A DNA stretch of 64,000 nucleotides from Agrobacterium cucumeris (GTDB lineage: Bacteria > Pseudomonadota > Alphaproteobacteria > Rhizobiales > Rhizobiaceae): assembly GCF_030036535.1 (NCBI RefSeq), contig NZ_CP080387.1, forward strand, positions 496,001 to 560,000, written 5' to 3'. Both the position numbers and the translations under genes were made by a program. Under the pieces are notes generated by a model that did no database searches, was not told the origin of the DNA, and saw nothing but the letters and a program-made list of their open reading frames with translations. Below, piece after piece: positions 9,439 to 19,510 of this stretch (positions within the stretch are counted from its first letter, which is position 1; each line of letters starts with the position of its first letter).

Positions 9439-10128
9439 TCAAAAGGCGCCTTCCCACTCCGCCATTGCCGCAATCACGGCCGGTAGATCCTGCATGCGCG
9501 AAATCACCGTTTCGGCGCCCGCATCGGTCAGCCGGTCGGCGTGGCTCGGATAGGTGTGGGATGCGCCGGTAAAGCCGATGACGCGCATGCCTGCGGCCAT
9601 CGCGCCATGGATGCCGTGTACGGAATCTTCGATGACGACCGCGCGATCGGGCGAGACGCCGAACTGGGCGGCACCATGCAGGAAGATGTCGGGCTTCGGC
9701 TTCACGCGGTCGGCGCCGAGGTCCTTGGCGGAATAGATATGCGGCGCGAAATAGGGCTTCAGGCCGACTTTCGTCAGCATCATGTCAAGGCGGTGGCTGG
9801 AGGAGTTCGAGCAGATGCAGCGCGGCGTCGTCAGGCGCGACAGCGCGAATTTAACACCCTCGATGATCTTCACGTCGCGTTCCAGCCGCATGTCGAGCAG
9901 CTTTTCCGACTTGTCGAGCAGCGACGCGGAGAGCGGAATGCTGGCTTCGCTTTCCACCTGCAGAAGAATGTTCTTCCAGGTCATGCCGGCAAAGCGCTCG
10001 CCCATTTCCTCGACGGAGATCGGATAACCGGCCTCGGTCAGAAGGCGGGATTCCACCTGCGCCGCGATGATTTCGGAATCGACCAGAACGCCGTCGCAGT
10101 CGAAAATAATGAGGTCGAAGCCGCTCAT
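9439..10128 (-). CDS. HAD family hydrolase (beta-phosphoglucomutase/phosphatase-like, subfamily IA)
   Basis: 229 residues. Motif I is FDCDGVLVDSE with nucleophile D10 and acid/base D12. CSNSSSHR is motif II, KPKPDIFLHGA motif III, and VVIEDSVHGIHGAMAAGM motif IV. The cap between motifs I and II is the small helical type seen in phosphoglucomutase and 2-deoxyglucose-6-phosphatase relatives. It probably dephosphorylates a sugar phosphate or similar metabolite; the substrate is not visible. Stands alone on the minus strand, divergent from the GntR regulator. Confidence 0.9.
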   Translation of the reverse strand: MSGFDLIIFDCDGVLVDSEIIAAQVESRLLTEAGYPISVEEMGERFAGMTWKNILLQVESEASIPLSASLLDKSEKLLDMRLERDVKIIEGVKFALSRLTTPRCICSNSSSHRLDMMLTKVGLKPYFAPHIYSAKDLGADRVKPKPDIFLHGAAQFGVSPDRAVVIEDSVHGIHGAMAAGMRVIGFTGASHTYPSHADRLTDAGAETVISRMQDLPAVIAAMAEWEGAF

Positions 10129-10361
10129 GGGCGCTCCCTGTATCGAATGTGCCTGGAAAAAGTGATGCCGGGCTTTTAGACCATGTCCGCGTCAAGCTCA
10201 ACCGGCTCACCCGCAAGGGTCGGTCCCGCCGGGCTCATAGCTTGCCTGTGCCGGACACGGGGAACGCATAAGCGGCTAAGGGATCTAGAATATTCGCCAT
10301 TGCTTTTTCCCGCCTGCAAAAACCGCTACACAGTCGCGCGGCATATGCGTTATGGGATATT

Positions 10362-11042
10362 ATGCCCAAGCCAGTAAAAACCGCACCTGAAGACACCATT
10401 GCCGCACGCATCAGCCGGACGCTCGCCGACCGCATCGTCCGCGGTGAACTGTCGCCGGGTGAACGGCTGCGGCAGGATCACATCGCCGCCGAATTCGGCG
10501 CGTCGCATGTGCCGGTTCGCGAGGCGTTTCGCCGGTTGGAAGCGCAGGGGCTGGCCGCCAGCATTCCGCGCCGGGGTGTCCGGGTGGCGGATTTCGGCCT
10601 TGACGATGTGCGCGAAGTGGCGGAAATGCGCGCCGCCCTTGAGGTTCTGGCGCTGCGCCACGCCATTCCCAACATGACGTCAGCCATTCTCGATCAGGCC
10701 GAGGCGGCGACGCTGGAAGGTGATAGCGCCGTTGACGTGCAGCACTGGGAAGAGGCCAATCGCCGCTTCCATCGCCTCATCACGGCACCCTGCAACATGC
10801 CGCGCCTGATGGAGGCGATCGACGGCCTGCATGCGGCAAGCGCCCGTTTCCTGTTTTCCGCCTGGCGGGCCGGCTGGGAGCGCCGCACGGATACTGACCA
10901 CCGCGCAATCATCGACGCGCTGCGCGGCGGCCGCGCGGAAGAGGCGGTACGCATTCTCGACGGACATGTGCAATGGATCGGCCGCAAGGCCATCCGCACC
11001 TCGTCCGGCTCGGTACGCGACGCCTTCGCGATTGTCGGATAG
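10362..11042 (+). CDS. GntR family transcriptional regulator, FCD (FadR-type) domain
   Basis: 226 residues. The N-terminal winged helix (about 14-80) has the GntR pattern IVRGELSPGERLRQDHIAAEFGASHVPVREA FRRLEAQGL. The all-helical FCD ligand domain (about 88-215) shows the spaced metal/acid ligands, with DDVREVAEMRAALE, FHRLI and TDHRAIIDALRGG. FCD regulators bind small carboxylic acids or sugar acids. Its target is unclear: the next gene is DUF1284, 10 bp downstream, so the pair is probably cotranscribed. Confidence 0.92.
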   Translation: MPKPVKTAPEDTIAARISRTLADRIVRGELSPGERLRQDHIAAEFGASHVPVREAFRRLEAQGLAASIPRRGVRVADFGLDDVREVAEMRAALEVLALRHAIPNMTSAILDQAEAATLEGDSAVDVQHWEEANRRFHRLITAPCNMPRLMEAIDGLHAASARFLFSAWRAGWERRTDTDHRAIIDALRGGRAEEAVRILDGHVQWIGRKAIRTSSGSVRDAFAIVG

Positions 11043-11052
11043 GCGGCGGCGC

Positions 11053-11565
11053 TTGACTGTCCGGCTCCGCCCCCACCATCTTCTGTGTATGCTGACCTAT
11101 GTCGGCAAGGGCTATACTTCCGGCTTCGTCGAAAATTACGACCGTGTCGCCGCCCGACTGAATGCGGGCGAAGAGGATATCGAGCTGGTGGATGGACCGG
11201 ATGATATCTGCACCGGCCTGCTCTGCGAAAGCCATGCGCACTGTTTTAACGAAGGCGTGGTGCAGCGGGACGAGGCGGCGCGGGGTTCAGTGTCGACGCT
11301 CTTGAACGAGACGCTTGCCCCCGGAAAACGGCTGCGGGCAACGCCGGACTTTCTTGCAAGAATGCGTCTCGCCTTCGCCGCCGGAGACATCCGGCAGGCC
11401 TGTCGTGGTTGCCAGTGGATAAGGCTTTGCGACCGTATCGCAGCATCAGGCTTCGCGGGCGTGAAAATCGGCGAGCCTTTGCAGATGGTGCCGAAGGATG
11501 CGGCGGGTTTTTCGAAGCATCCGATGCTCAGTCCCAAATATGGGTCGGATGGCCGGAAATTGTGA
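11053..11565 (+). CDS. DUF1284 domain protein
   Basis: 170 residues from TTG at 11053. The start RLRPHHLLCMLTYVGKGY is the hallmark of DUF1284, and several spaced cysteines follow (ICTGLLCES, HCF, then CRGCQWIRLC), which suggests metal or Fe-S binding. Function is unknown. The open frame extends upstream into the GntR gene but family members begin at this point. It follows the GntR gene by 10 bp and is likely in the same transcript. Confidence 0.85.
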   Translation: MTVRLRPHHLLCMLTYVGKGYTSGFVENYDRVAARLNAGEEDIELVDGPDDICTGLLCESHAHCFNEGVVQRDEAARGSVSTLLNETLAPGKRLRATPDFLARMRLAFAAGDIRQACRGCQWIRLCDRIAASGFAGVKIGEPLQMVPKDAAGFSKHPMLSPKYGSDGRKL

Positions 11566-11617
11566 CGCCTTCTCTTTCCTTATTCCTGTGACAGGCACAG
11601 GAGTGAGGTGAGAGGGC

Positions 11618-12718
11618 TTACTCCGGCACATTCGTCTCGGTCCGCTCTGCCGCCTTCACCGTTGCCTTGATCTCCTTCGGGTCGCGCCCGGATTTCTTGT
11701 CGTAGCTCACCTTCACCGAATAATCGCCGGGATGCAGCGTTTCCTGATGCTGTGTGCCGTAGCGACCGGAAATTTCCTTCTGCGTGCCCTGCAGATCCTT
11801 GGTTGTCTCGACGATATCGATCCGTTCCGCACCGGGGGCGGTGATGGCAAGAACGCCGGCATCGAGATCAAGGGTGATTTCCGAGCGTTTTCCGGCGGTC
11901 ACCGTGAAAGGTTGTTCCACTGTCACCTTGCCCAGACGGGCCCGCATGACGAAATCGCCTGCCGGCATTTCCATCATCTTGCCCGTGCCGTAAATGCCGT
12001 TGATGGTCTGGCGCGTGCCATCAAGGGTTTCCTTGGCTGACATCGCCTCGAAACGAATGTCGTCCGTTTCAACCGCTTTGCCGCCCTGGGCATAAACCGC
12101 CTTGGCAATCACCACGCCGCTCGGGATGACAAGGTCGTGGCTGATCGTTTCGCCCGCCTTGACGGCAAGTGTTTCCTGCACCCGCGCCGGACCGATGCTG
12201 CCGGTGAGAACAATCTCGCCCGCCGGCACGAAGACGGCATTCTGGCCATAGACGCTGTCCTTGAAATCGCCCTTGGTGATTTCGGTTTTCGCCTGGCTTT
12301 CCACATCGCCATCCGGGCTGCGTTTCGGCACGACAGTCAGTTCCGCCGCATCGAAATTCACCTTCGGCCTTGCGACGCTGCCATCCTTCACCTCGAAGGC
12401 AATTTCGCGGGTCACATTGCCCAGCGCCGCGACACCGACATATTTGCCGGCCGGCAGTTTTGCCTCGAAGGTGGCGTCATAGGAGCCGCCGGCATTCTCA
12501 TCGGTTCGCGCTCCAGCCCGGTCGGTCTTGTAGAAATCCCAACGCACCTTGTTGCTGTTGCCAAGCGAGGGGCCGCCATCAAACAGCACCGCATCCGTCA
12601 CCACGTTAAATTGCGCCGAGGGCGCCTGCGCCCGCAATGGCGACGGCAGCGCCGCAACGACAAGCGCAGCGCATGCGACATTTACGGAAAAAGAAGCCAT
12701 TTTCATCATCGACCCCAT
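11618..12718 (-). CDS. Secreted hypothetical protein with repeated beta-sandwich-like modules
   Basis: 366 residues with a cleavable signal peptide (SVNVACAALVVAALPSPLRAQA, cleavage probably after residue 31). The mature part repeats a motif of about 90 residues centred on G-x-Y/F-x-V-x-A/V-x-x-G (KYVGVAALGNV, DFVMRARLGKVTVEQPF, DYSVKVSYDKK), with acid-rich strands between, as in tandem Ig-like or carbohydrate-binding-like sandwiches. I do not recognise a named family; similar proteins occur in Agrobacterium. Probably periplasmic. Convergent with the DUF1284 gene and divergent from ccrM. Confidence 0.75.
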   Translation of the reverse strand: MGSMMKMASFSVNVACAALVVAALPSPLRAQAPSAQFNVVTDAVLFDGGPSLGNSNKVRWDFYKTDRAGARTDENAGGSYDATFEAKLPAGKYVGVAALGNVTREIAFEVKDGSVARPKVNFDAAELTVVPKRSPDGDVESQAKTEITKGDFKDSVYGQNAVFVPAGEIVLTGSIGPARVQETLAVKAGETISHDLVIPSGVVIAKAVYAQGGKAVETDDIRFEAMSAKETLDGTRQTINGIYGTGKMMEMPAGDFVMRARLGKVTVEQPFTVTAGKRSEITLDLDAGVLAITAPGAERIDIVETTKDLQGTQKEISGRYGTQHQETLHPGDYSVKVSYDKKSGRDPKEIKATVKAAERTETNVPE

Positions 12719-12916
12719 TGCGGATCACCCCTTGCCATTGCCGTCTTGCTGCCGCGTCGAACTGCGCGACAGACTAACCCGTTGTGCACAACGTTTTTGC
12801 GCCGCTTCGGGTTCCCCGCCCGTCGCCGCAAATCCCACATCGCGGCCGCTATAGCCATTTATTTTGCGTTTTCCGTGACTTGTTCAGGCTTTGATAACCA
12901 TCTTCGGTAACCATAA

Positions 12917-14098
<1,182 letters not shown>

Positions 14099-14197
14099 TC
14101 GAAAGCCCGCAAGGCTGAAGACGGACGATCCACCGCCCGCCCTTGTCAGAATACGTCTCTGTCCGGTTTAGTACCTTCAGTCCCGGATGGAGAACGA

Positions 14198-14234
14198 CCA
14201 ACGCCCGGCACCCTGGTGTCGGGCGTTGGTATTT
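14198..14234 (+). terminator. Terminator downstream of ccrM
   Basis: CCAACGCCCGGCAC pairs with GTGTCGGGCGTTGG (one G-T wobble) and is followed by TATTTT. About 100 bp after the ccrM stop. Confidence 0.75.
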
Positions 14235-14417
14235 TCGAATATAAAACTTTAGCCAGACAAGTTTCGCGCAAGAGACGGCCCATACTGTCTGGGTCAAAGC
14301 AGTGGTTGTGGAAATCCGGTTCGGACAGATCACGAAAACATTGCTGTCCCATGCCGCTTGCGGCAGGACTGGCGCAGGCCGGAGACCGCCATTTCCGCCT
14401 GCGCCAATTTTCTTTTT
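14235..14417 (+). ncRNA. Candidate small RNA between ccrM and the His/Gly-rich secreted protein
   Basis: This 180-bp stretch has no plausible reading frame and ends in a second, perfect terminator: TGGCGCAGGC (14370-14379) with GCCTGCGCCA (14397-14406), then ATTTTCTTTTT. A second hairpin (TGCC...GGCA, near 14352) lies just before it. Because ccrM already has its own terminator, the second one suggests a separate short transcript. No promoter could be fixed, and I do not recognise a known RNA family. Confidence 0.35.
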
Positions 14418-14712
14418 GGGGTTCCCCCAGGCTTTCCGGCGCCCCCAGATAACGGCTCTACGTCCAAAAAAATCATGAGAACAGGGCAATAAAGCACGTC
14501 CTTGATTCCGTTTAGTCAGGATGTGCTCTGGTGGCCAAGTCTTAACAATAGATGTCCGGCGCGTTACGGAAGATTAACGTGACGCTACACATGGCGGGGA
14601 GTACATATTCTTCCAGGCTGAGTGTCGCCGGCGACCAAAAACGATCGCGACGCGACGATGCGAGACAGCCGGATTCGCGGGCCATTGCCTGCGATGAACA
14701 AGGAGGCGTGCC
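14418..14712. other. Intergenic region, nothing recognised apart from the downstream ribosome site
   Basis: Apart from the AAGGAGG ribosome site at 14699-14705 for the next gene, I see no gene, repeat or clear promoter here. Confidence 0.5.
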
Positions 14713-15225
14713 ATGCGCTCGCTTTTAAAAACAGTCACAATAGCATCCTTCATTCTGGCGGTTGCCTCGGGCGGCGCGTTCGCGGCCGAGCACGGTGGTC
14801 ACGGTGGCGGTCATGGTGGGGAGCACAGTGACGGGGGCCACGGTTTCCATGACGGCGACCGGGGTGGCGGTTTCCATGGTGACCGTGATCGGGGTTTCTT
14901 CAAGTCCGACAACTATGTCGACTGGAGTGACCTTGCCACCGGCTATTATAATGCCCCTCCGATGAGCTACAGCTATCAGGGACCACATCATCTGGCCCGC
15001 GTTCTGAATGAAGTGCGCGTCGCCGATCACCGGATCGATCTCGAACGTCAGCAGGGCAAGCTGACGGCCAGCTCTTTCAACAGGCTGGAAAAAGAGGCCG
15101 CGGGCATCAGCACGCAGGCCTTGAGAGCAGCCGACATGCATCGCGGCGGCATCCCTTTCAAGACATTCGCCACGCTTCAAGGTGAAGTCCGGCAACTTGA
15201 TCGGAATATCGTGCGCATGAGCTGA
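14713..15225 (+). CDS. Secreted His/Gly-rich protein
   Basis: 170 residues. The signal peptide (about residues 1-24) ends at GGAFAAE. The next 50 residues are a low-complexity His/Gly/Asp segment (HGGHGGGHGGEHSDGGHG and GGGFHGDRDRG) that could bind divalent metals. A helical C-terminal half contains VRVADHRIDLERQQGKLTA, resembling small periplasmic proteins of unknown function. The ribosome site AAGGAGG is among the strongest in the window. I infer a periplasmic metal-binding or envelope-stress role from composition only. It precedes a DegP-type protease, with which it shares the periplasm, but there is 285 bp between them and no sign of one transcript. Confidence 0.75.
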   Translation: MRSLLKTVTIASFILAVASGGAFAAEHGGHGGGHGGEHSDGGHGFHDGDRGGGFHGDRDRGFFKSDNYVDWSDLATGYYNAPPMSYSYQGPHHLARVLNEVRVADHRIDLERQQGKLTASSFNRLEKEAAGISTQALRAADMHRGGIPFKTFATLQGEVRQLDRNIVRMS

Positions 15226-15510
15226 CCGGGACGTTTCGATCCTCGTTTCCGAGGATCGGGCTTCCCCTCGGAAAGCAAAGCATCAGGAGGGCGCGCCGGT
15301 GAGACCCGCCCTCCCTCACTCCAGGGCCCGGTAGGGAAAACCTGCCGATTTTCTAGAGACATGTAACACAAGGCACCGTGCGTCCCCATCGGGATGCACG
15401 AGGATTTGGCATAGCCCATCTTATGCGCAGCCGGAATCTGGTTGCCGAAAGGGCATCGTATAGCGACGGCGCGGTTTCGGCTGCGCATGTCCTCACAAAG
15501 GAGAAACGTC

Positions 15511-17025
15511 ATGTCCGGCATTCTTCGCAGATATCGTATCGCAGCTTTGCTTGGCGCAGCCTTTGTCGCCGCACCGCTTGTGCTGCCCGTCTTTCTGCAT
15601 AACACACCCGCTTTTGCCCAGGCCGGATTATCGGCCGTTCCCGGCCCGGTGACGTCGGGCGGTTCCTTCGCCGGGATCGTTGCCGCCGACAAGCCGGCGG
15701 TGGTGACCGTCACCACCGAAATGAAAACGCAGGAACAGGCGAGCGATGACACCACGCCGTTCGACCAGCAGTTTCGGCAGTTCTTCGGCGAGCAGGGCAT
15801 TCCCCTGCCGCAACAGCAGCCGCAGCAGCGCCAATCCCAGACCGCGGAAGCACTGGGTTCCGGCTTCATCATCTCGCCGGACGGCTATATCGTCACCAAT
15901 AATCACGTCATCGACAATGCCACTTCGATCAAGGTGACGCTGGATGACGGCACGGAGCTTCCCGCCACGCTTGTCGGCGCCGATCCGAAATCGGATCTGG
16001 CCGTCCTCAAGATCACCGCTTCCAAGCCTCTGGCAGTGATTTCCTGGGGAGATTCCGACAGGCTGAAGGCCGGCGATCAGATATTGGCGATCGGCAATCC
16101 GTTCGGCATCGGTACCACGGTCACGGCCGGTATCGTCTCGGCCCGCGGGCGTGACCTGCACAGCGGACCCTATGACGATTTCATCCAGATCGACGCGCCG
16201 ATCAATCACGGCAATTCCGGTGGTCCGCTGGTCGATGTCGAAGGCAAGGTCGTCGGCATCAACACGGCGATCTATTCGCCGAATGGCGGCAGCGTCGGTG
16301 TCGGTTTCGCCATTCCGTCGGATCAGGCGCAGAATGTCGTCGTCCGCCTCATGAAGGATGGGTCGATCCACCACGGCTTCATTGGCGTCCAGATACAGCC
16401 GGTGACCCCTGACGTGGCCAACGCCATCGGCCTTGCCACGCCGGAAGGCGCGCTGGTCGCCAAGGTGGAAGCGAGCACACCCGCAGGCCGCGCCGGCATC
16501 AGGACCGGCGACGTGATTACCGCGCTCGGCGGACAGACGATCAAGTCGCCGCGCGATCTGTCGCGCATGGTCGCAGATCTGTCGCCGGGCCAGAAGGAAC
16601 ACGTCACGGTCTGGCGTCAGGGCGAGACCCGCGACCTGCTTCTCACCGTGGGTGGCAATGATGGCCAGAGCGCACAGGCATCGCCTGACAATGGCCAGCA
16701 GAAGGGCGATGCCTCATCACAAGCCCTGCCAATGATCGGTATCGGACTGGCGGATATCACCCCGGCGATCCGTGAAGCCCTCAATCTCCCGCAGAATGAA
16801 AAGGGCACGATCGTCGAAAGCGTGACACCCTCCAAACCCGCCGCCGAGGCCGGTTTGCAGGCAGGCGACGTGATCGTTTCGGTCAATCAGACGGCGGTGA
16901 AATCGGCGGGTGATGCCAAGGCGGCCATTGCGCAGGCGGGCAAGGCTGGTCGCAAATCCGTTCTGCTGCTCATCCAGCGCGGCGATTCGCAGACCTATGT
17001 CGCCGTGCCCTTCGCACAGGGCTGA
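15511..17025 (+). CDS. Do/DegP family periplasmic serine endopeptidase
   Basis: 504 residues from the ATG at 15511, preceded by AAAGGAGAAA. Signal peptide ends at PAFAQA (about residue 38). Trypsin-like domain with H132 (NNHVID), D162 (SDLAVL) and S236 (GNSGGPL). Two PDZ domains follow (about 275-370 and 405-500), the layout of DegP/DegQ/MucD. It degrades or refolds misfolded envelope proteins. A Gln-rich loop (PQQQPQQRQ) lies in the LA loop region. The open frame upstream to 15442 lacks a ribosome site. Which member of the rhizobial DegP set it is cannot be told from sequence alone. Confidence 0.95.
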   Translation: MSGILRRYRIAALLGAAFVAAPLVLPVFLHNTPAFAQAGLSAVPGPVTSGGSFAGIVAADKPAVVTVTTEMKTQEQASDDTTPFDQQFRQFFGEQGIPLPQQQPQQRQSQTAEALGSGFIISPDGYIVTNNHVIDNATSIKVTLDDGTELPATLVGADPKSDLAVLKITASKPLAVISWGDSDRLKAGDQILAIGNPFGIGTTVTAGIVSARGRDLHSGPYDDFIQIDAPINHGNSGGPLVDVEGKVVGINTAIYSPNGGSVGVGFAIPSDQAQNVVVRLMKDGSIHHGFIGVQIQPVTPDVANAIGLATPEGALVAKVEASTPAGRAGIRTGDVITALGGQTIKSPRDLSRMVADLSPGQKEHVTVWRQGETRDLLLTVGGNDGQSAQASPDNGQQKGDASSQALPMIGIGLADITPAIREALNLPQNEKGTIVESVTPSKPAAEAGLQAGDVIVSVNQTAVKSAGDAKAAIAQAGKAGRKSVLLLIQRGDSQTYVAVPFAQG

Positions 17026-17052
17026 ACCCCGGTTTTCCGGTAAAATCGCAAG

Positions 17053-17083
17053 GAACGGGCAACTCCATCGGAGCTGCCCGTTC
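17053..17083. terminator. Shared terminator between the DegP and HAD genes
   Basis: GAACGGGCAACTCC (17053-17066) pairs with GGAGCTGCCCGTTC (17070-17083), with one mismatch and a three-base loop, then TGTCATTTT. It lies 28 bp after the DegP stop and 9 bp before the end of the convergent HAD gene. Confidence 0.8.
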
Positions 17084-17091
17084 TGTCATTT

Positions 17092-17703
17092 TCAGACATC
17101 CACCCCATAATCCCGCAGATCCTGCCGCAGCTTTTCCGCGCCGGTGAAGTGCACCGCCTGCCAGCCGGCCTGCTTTGCGCCCTCCACATTCGCCAGCGTA
17201 TCGTCGATGAAGATGCTGGCCGCGGGGTTGAGGCCGAATTCCTTTGCGTGCAGATCGTAGATCGCCACGTCAGGCTTCAGGAGCTTCACATCGCCGGAGA
17301 CCGTCACGCCGCGCGGCAGGGTGAGGAAGGGGAACATCTTCTGCGCTTCACGAAAGGTGTCGGAAGCGAAGTTGGTCAGCATCGTCACGTCGTGGCCGCT
17401 GTCGATCAGGCCAACCATGATCGCGACGCTCTCGTCATAGGAATGCGAGACCATTTCGTGCCAGAACTTGCGGAAGGCGCGAATATGCTCTTCCCGCTCG
17501 GGAAATTGCTCCAGCAACAGCGCTTCGGCGTCCTCCCAGCGGCGACCGCGATCCTGTTCGAGGTTCCAGTCATGGGTGCAGACATTCTCGAAGAACCATT
17601 TGCGCTCGTCGGCATCGGGAATGAGGCGGCTATAGGGAATATGCGGATCGTAATGGATCAGCACCTTGCCGATGTCGAATACGATATGCTCAATCTTGGT
17701 CAT
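17092..17703 (-). CDS. HAD hydrolase, YihX/epoxide-hydrolase-N-like subgroup
   Basis: 203 residues. Motif I is FDIGKVLI: nucleophile D10 is present, but the usual second Asp (D+2) is Gly12. This substitution is normal in the FDLGNV subgroup, which includes the glucose-1-phosphate phosphatase YihX. Motif II is LTNFAS, motif III VKLLKPDVAIY, and motif IV FIDDTLANVEGAKQAGW. It probably acts on a small phosphorylated or halogenated metabolite; the substrate cannot be read. Single gene, about 80 bp downstream of the mutY stop on the same strand, so possibly in the same transcript. Confidence 0.88.
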   Translation of the reverse strand: MTKIEHIVFDIGKVLIHYDPHIPYSRLIPDADERKWFFENVCTHDWNLEQDRGRRWEDAEALLLEQFPEREEHIRAFRKFWHEMVSHSYDESVAIMVGLIDSGHDVTMLTNFASDTFREAQKMFPFLTLPRGVTVSGDVKLLKPDVAIYDLHAKEFGLNPAASIFIDDTLANVEGAKQAGWQAVHFTGAEKLRQDLRDYGVDV

Positions 17704-17783
17704 CGAAACTTCCTGCTTTCATCGAACATCAGCGCGTCTTTCAAACGCTCCAAATCTTTGAGTTGCATCGTCCCTGTCGAAAA

Positions 17784-18893
17784 TCAATTTCGATTTTCGG
17801 GCCGATACGCGGATGGAATAGCTTGGATGATGACTTTTTTCATCACCGTTGGCAGCGCCTGCGCGTCAAGATTTGTAACCGGCTCCCACCATCCGTCATC
17901 CGGCCCGGTTTTGAGGCTATCCGGCACCTGCGCGCGATAGACGGTGAGCCGCAGTTCGAAATGGGTGAAGACATGCACGATGACGCCCGCCGCCTGCCAG
18001 CCGGCGGCAAAGGGCGCGTGGCTCGCCTCCGTGCCGCCATCCACACGGGCAGTCCACGCCGTTGTCGGCACCTCGGTCATGCCGCCGAGAAGCCCGCTTT
18101 CGATGCGCCGCCGCAGCAGGATTTCGCCGCTCGGATTCACCGCTACGAAGGCCGCGCCGAGCCGCACGGGTTTGGCCTTCTTCGCCGCCTTCACGGGAAA
18201 ACGCTCCGGCTCGTCACGCGCAAGCGCCAGACAGGCGCCATTGAACGGACAGAGTGCGCAGGCCGGCCGTTTCGGCGTGCAGATCGTCGCGCCGAGATCC
18301 ATCATCGCCTGGGCAAAATCGCCGGGCCGATCGGCGGGCGTAAGCTCGGCGACCTTCGCTTTCATGGCCGGTTTGGAACCGGGCAGGGGAGCATCTATGA
18401 CGAAGAGCCGGGAAATGACGCGCTCCACATTGCCGTCCATCACCGCCGCCTGCCGGTTGAACGCGATGGCCGCCACGGCGGCGGCGGTATAATCGCCGAT
18501 GCCGGGCAGCTCTTTCAGGCCTGCCTCGCTATCCGGAAAAATGCCGCCATGGTCGCGCGCCACGGCTTCCGCGCATTTCTTGAGGTTGCGGGCGCGGGCA
18601 TAATAACCAAGCCCTGCCCATGCCGCCATGACATCCTCGACCGGTGCCGCCGCCAGATCGCTGACGGTTGGCCAGGCGGCGAGAAACTTCAGGAAATAAG
18701 GCTTTACCGCCTGCACCGTCGTCTGCTGCAGCATCACCTCCGACAGCCAGACGTGATAGGGATCGGCGCGTTTTCCCTGTGCCGCCATGGCCGGAGATGT
18801 GCGCCACGGCAGCTCGCGATGGTGCCGGTCGTACCATGCCAGAAGTTGTTCCGCCGTCGGATGTGATATTTGTTGTCGCGCATATGTGTTCAT
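17784..18893 (-). CDS. mutY: A/G-specific adenine glycosylase
   Basis: 369 residues from the ATG at 18893. It removes adenine mispaired with 8-oxoguanine. The glycosylase domain contains WLSEVMLQQTTV (catalytic Glu), the helix-hairpin-helix LPGIGDYTAAAVAAIAF, and VMDGNVERVISR (catalytic Asp). The [4Fe-4S] loop CTPKRPACALCPFNGAC has the exact Cx6Cx2Cx5C spacing. The C-terminal NUDIX-like domain (about 240-369) that reads 8-oxoG is present. The frame is open to 19181 upstream, but that overlaps the divergent membrane protein and lacks family similarity. Confidence 0.96.
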   Translation of the reverse strand: MNTYARQQISHPTAEQLLAWYDRHHRELPWRTSPAMAAQGKRADPYHVWLSEVMLQQTTVQAVKPYFLKFLAAWPTVSDLAAAPVEDVMAAWAGLGYYARARNLKKCAEAVARDHGGIFPDSEAGLKELPGIGDYTAAAVAAIAFNRQAAVMDGNVERVISRLFVIDAPLPGSKPAMKAKVAELTPADRPGDFAQAMMDLGATICTPKRPACALCPFNGACLALARDEPERFPVKAAKKAKPVRLGAAFVAVNPSGEILLRRRIESGLLGGMTEVPTTAWTARVDGGTEASHAPFAAGWQAAGVIVHVFTHFELRLTVYRAQVPDSLKTGPDDGWWEPVTNLDAQALPTVMKKVIIQAIPSAYRPENRN

Positions 18894-19019
18894 CGCCGCT
18901 GAACATAGAGACGGCGCGGCAATCTGCAACAGCAGCCTGTCGTGGCGAGGCGGAAAACCGCATCCGGCGGTGAACGCCATGACATCGAGACCCACCATCC
19001 GTTTCAGGAGGACCAACCC

Positions 19020-19484
19020 ATGCCGAACGCGCTGCTGGAAAACATGCCCCAACCGCTCCTCCATATTATTGGAGCGCTTCTCGCATTGTGCCTGATCATC
19101 AGCCTGCTGAACCGTATCGGTCGGCTGTGCTTTGGCACGCAGAACGGGGTCGCCCTGGTAACGGCGCGGGTAATCCGGCACATTCGTGAGCTGGAAATGA
19201 CGCGGGAAAAACCGTCACGCCGCTTCCGGATTTTTGAATCGGGTTTCTGGGCGATTTTTTGCCATGGCCTGTGGATATATCTGTTCGTCGTTCTGGCCTG
19301 CATGTTGGTGATTGCTTTCATCTCGGATAAGCCGGGCATCCTTCATCTGAAGATTTTGGCTGCGGGCTATTTCCTCTTTGGATGTTGGGTGGCGGGAATG
19401 ATACGCTTGGGCGCCCGCCGGGACTGGCGACGATTCCGTGCGCTGTTGCGCGGCGAAGAAGGTGACGACGGCGCGACCGCTTGA
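19020..19484 (+). CDS. Hypothetical inner-membrane protein
   Basis: 154 residues; the ATG at 19020 follows AGGAGG at 19006-19011. Three or four hydrophobic segments: about 15-37, 76-102 (FWAIFCHGLWIYLFVVLACMLVIAF) and 110-130. The C-terminus is charged. No family recognised. It lies divergent from mutY and just before the DUF721 gene; the 26-bp gap suggests one transcript. Confidence 0.7.
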   Translation: MPNALLENMPQPLLHIIGALLALCLIISLLNRIGRLCFGTQNGVALVTARVIRHIRELEMTREKPSRRFRIFESGFWAIFCHGLWIYLFVVLACMLVIAFISDKPGILHLKILAAGYFLFGCWVAGMIRLGARRDWRRFRALLRGEEGDDGATA

Positions 19485-19510
19485 GGTCGTTTGCCTCTGT
19501 CGAGGAGAGC

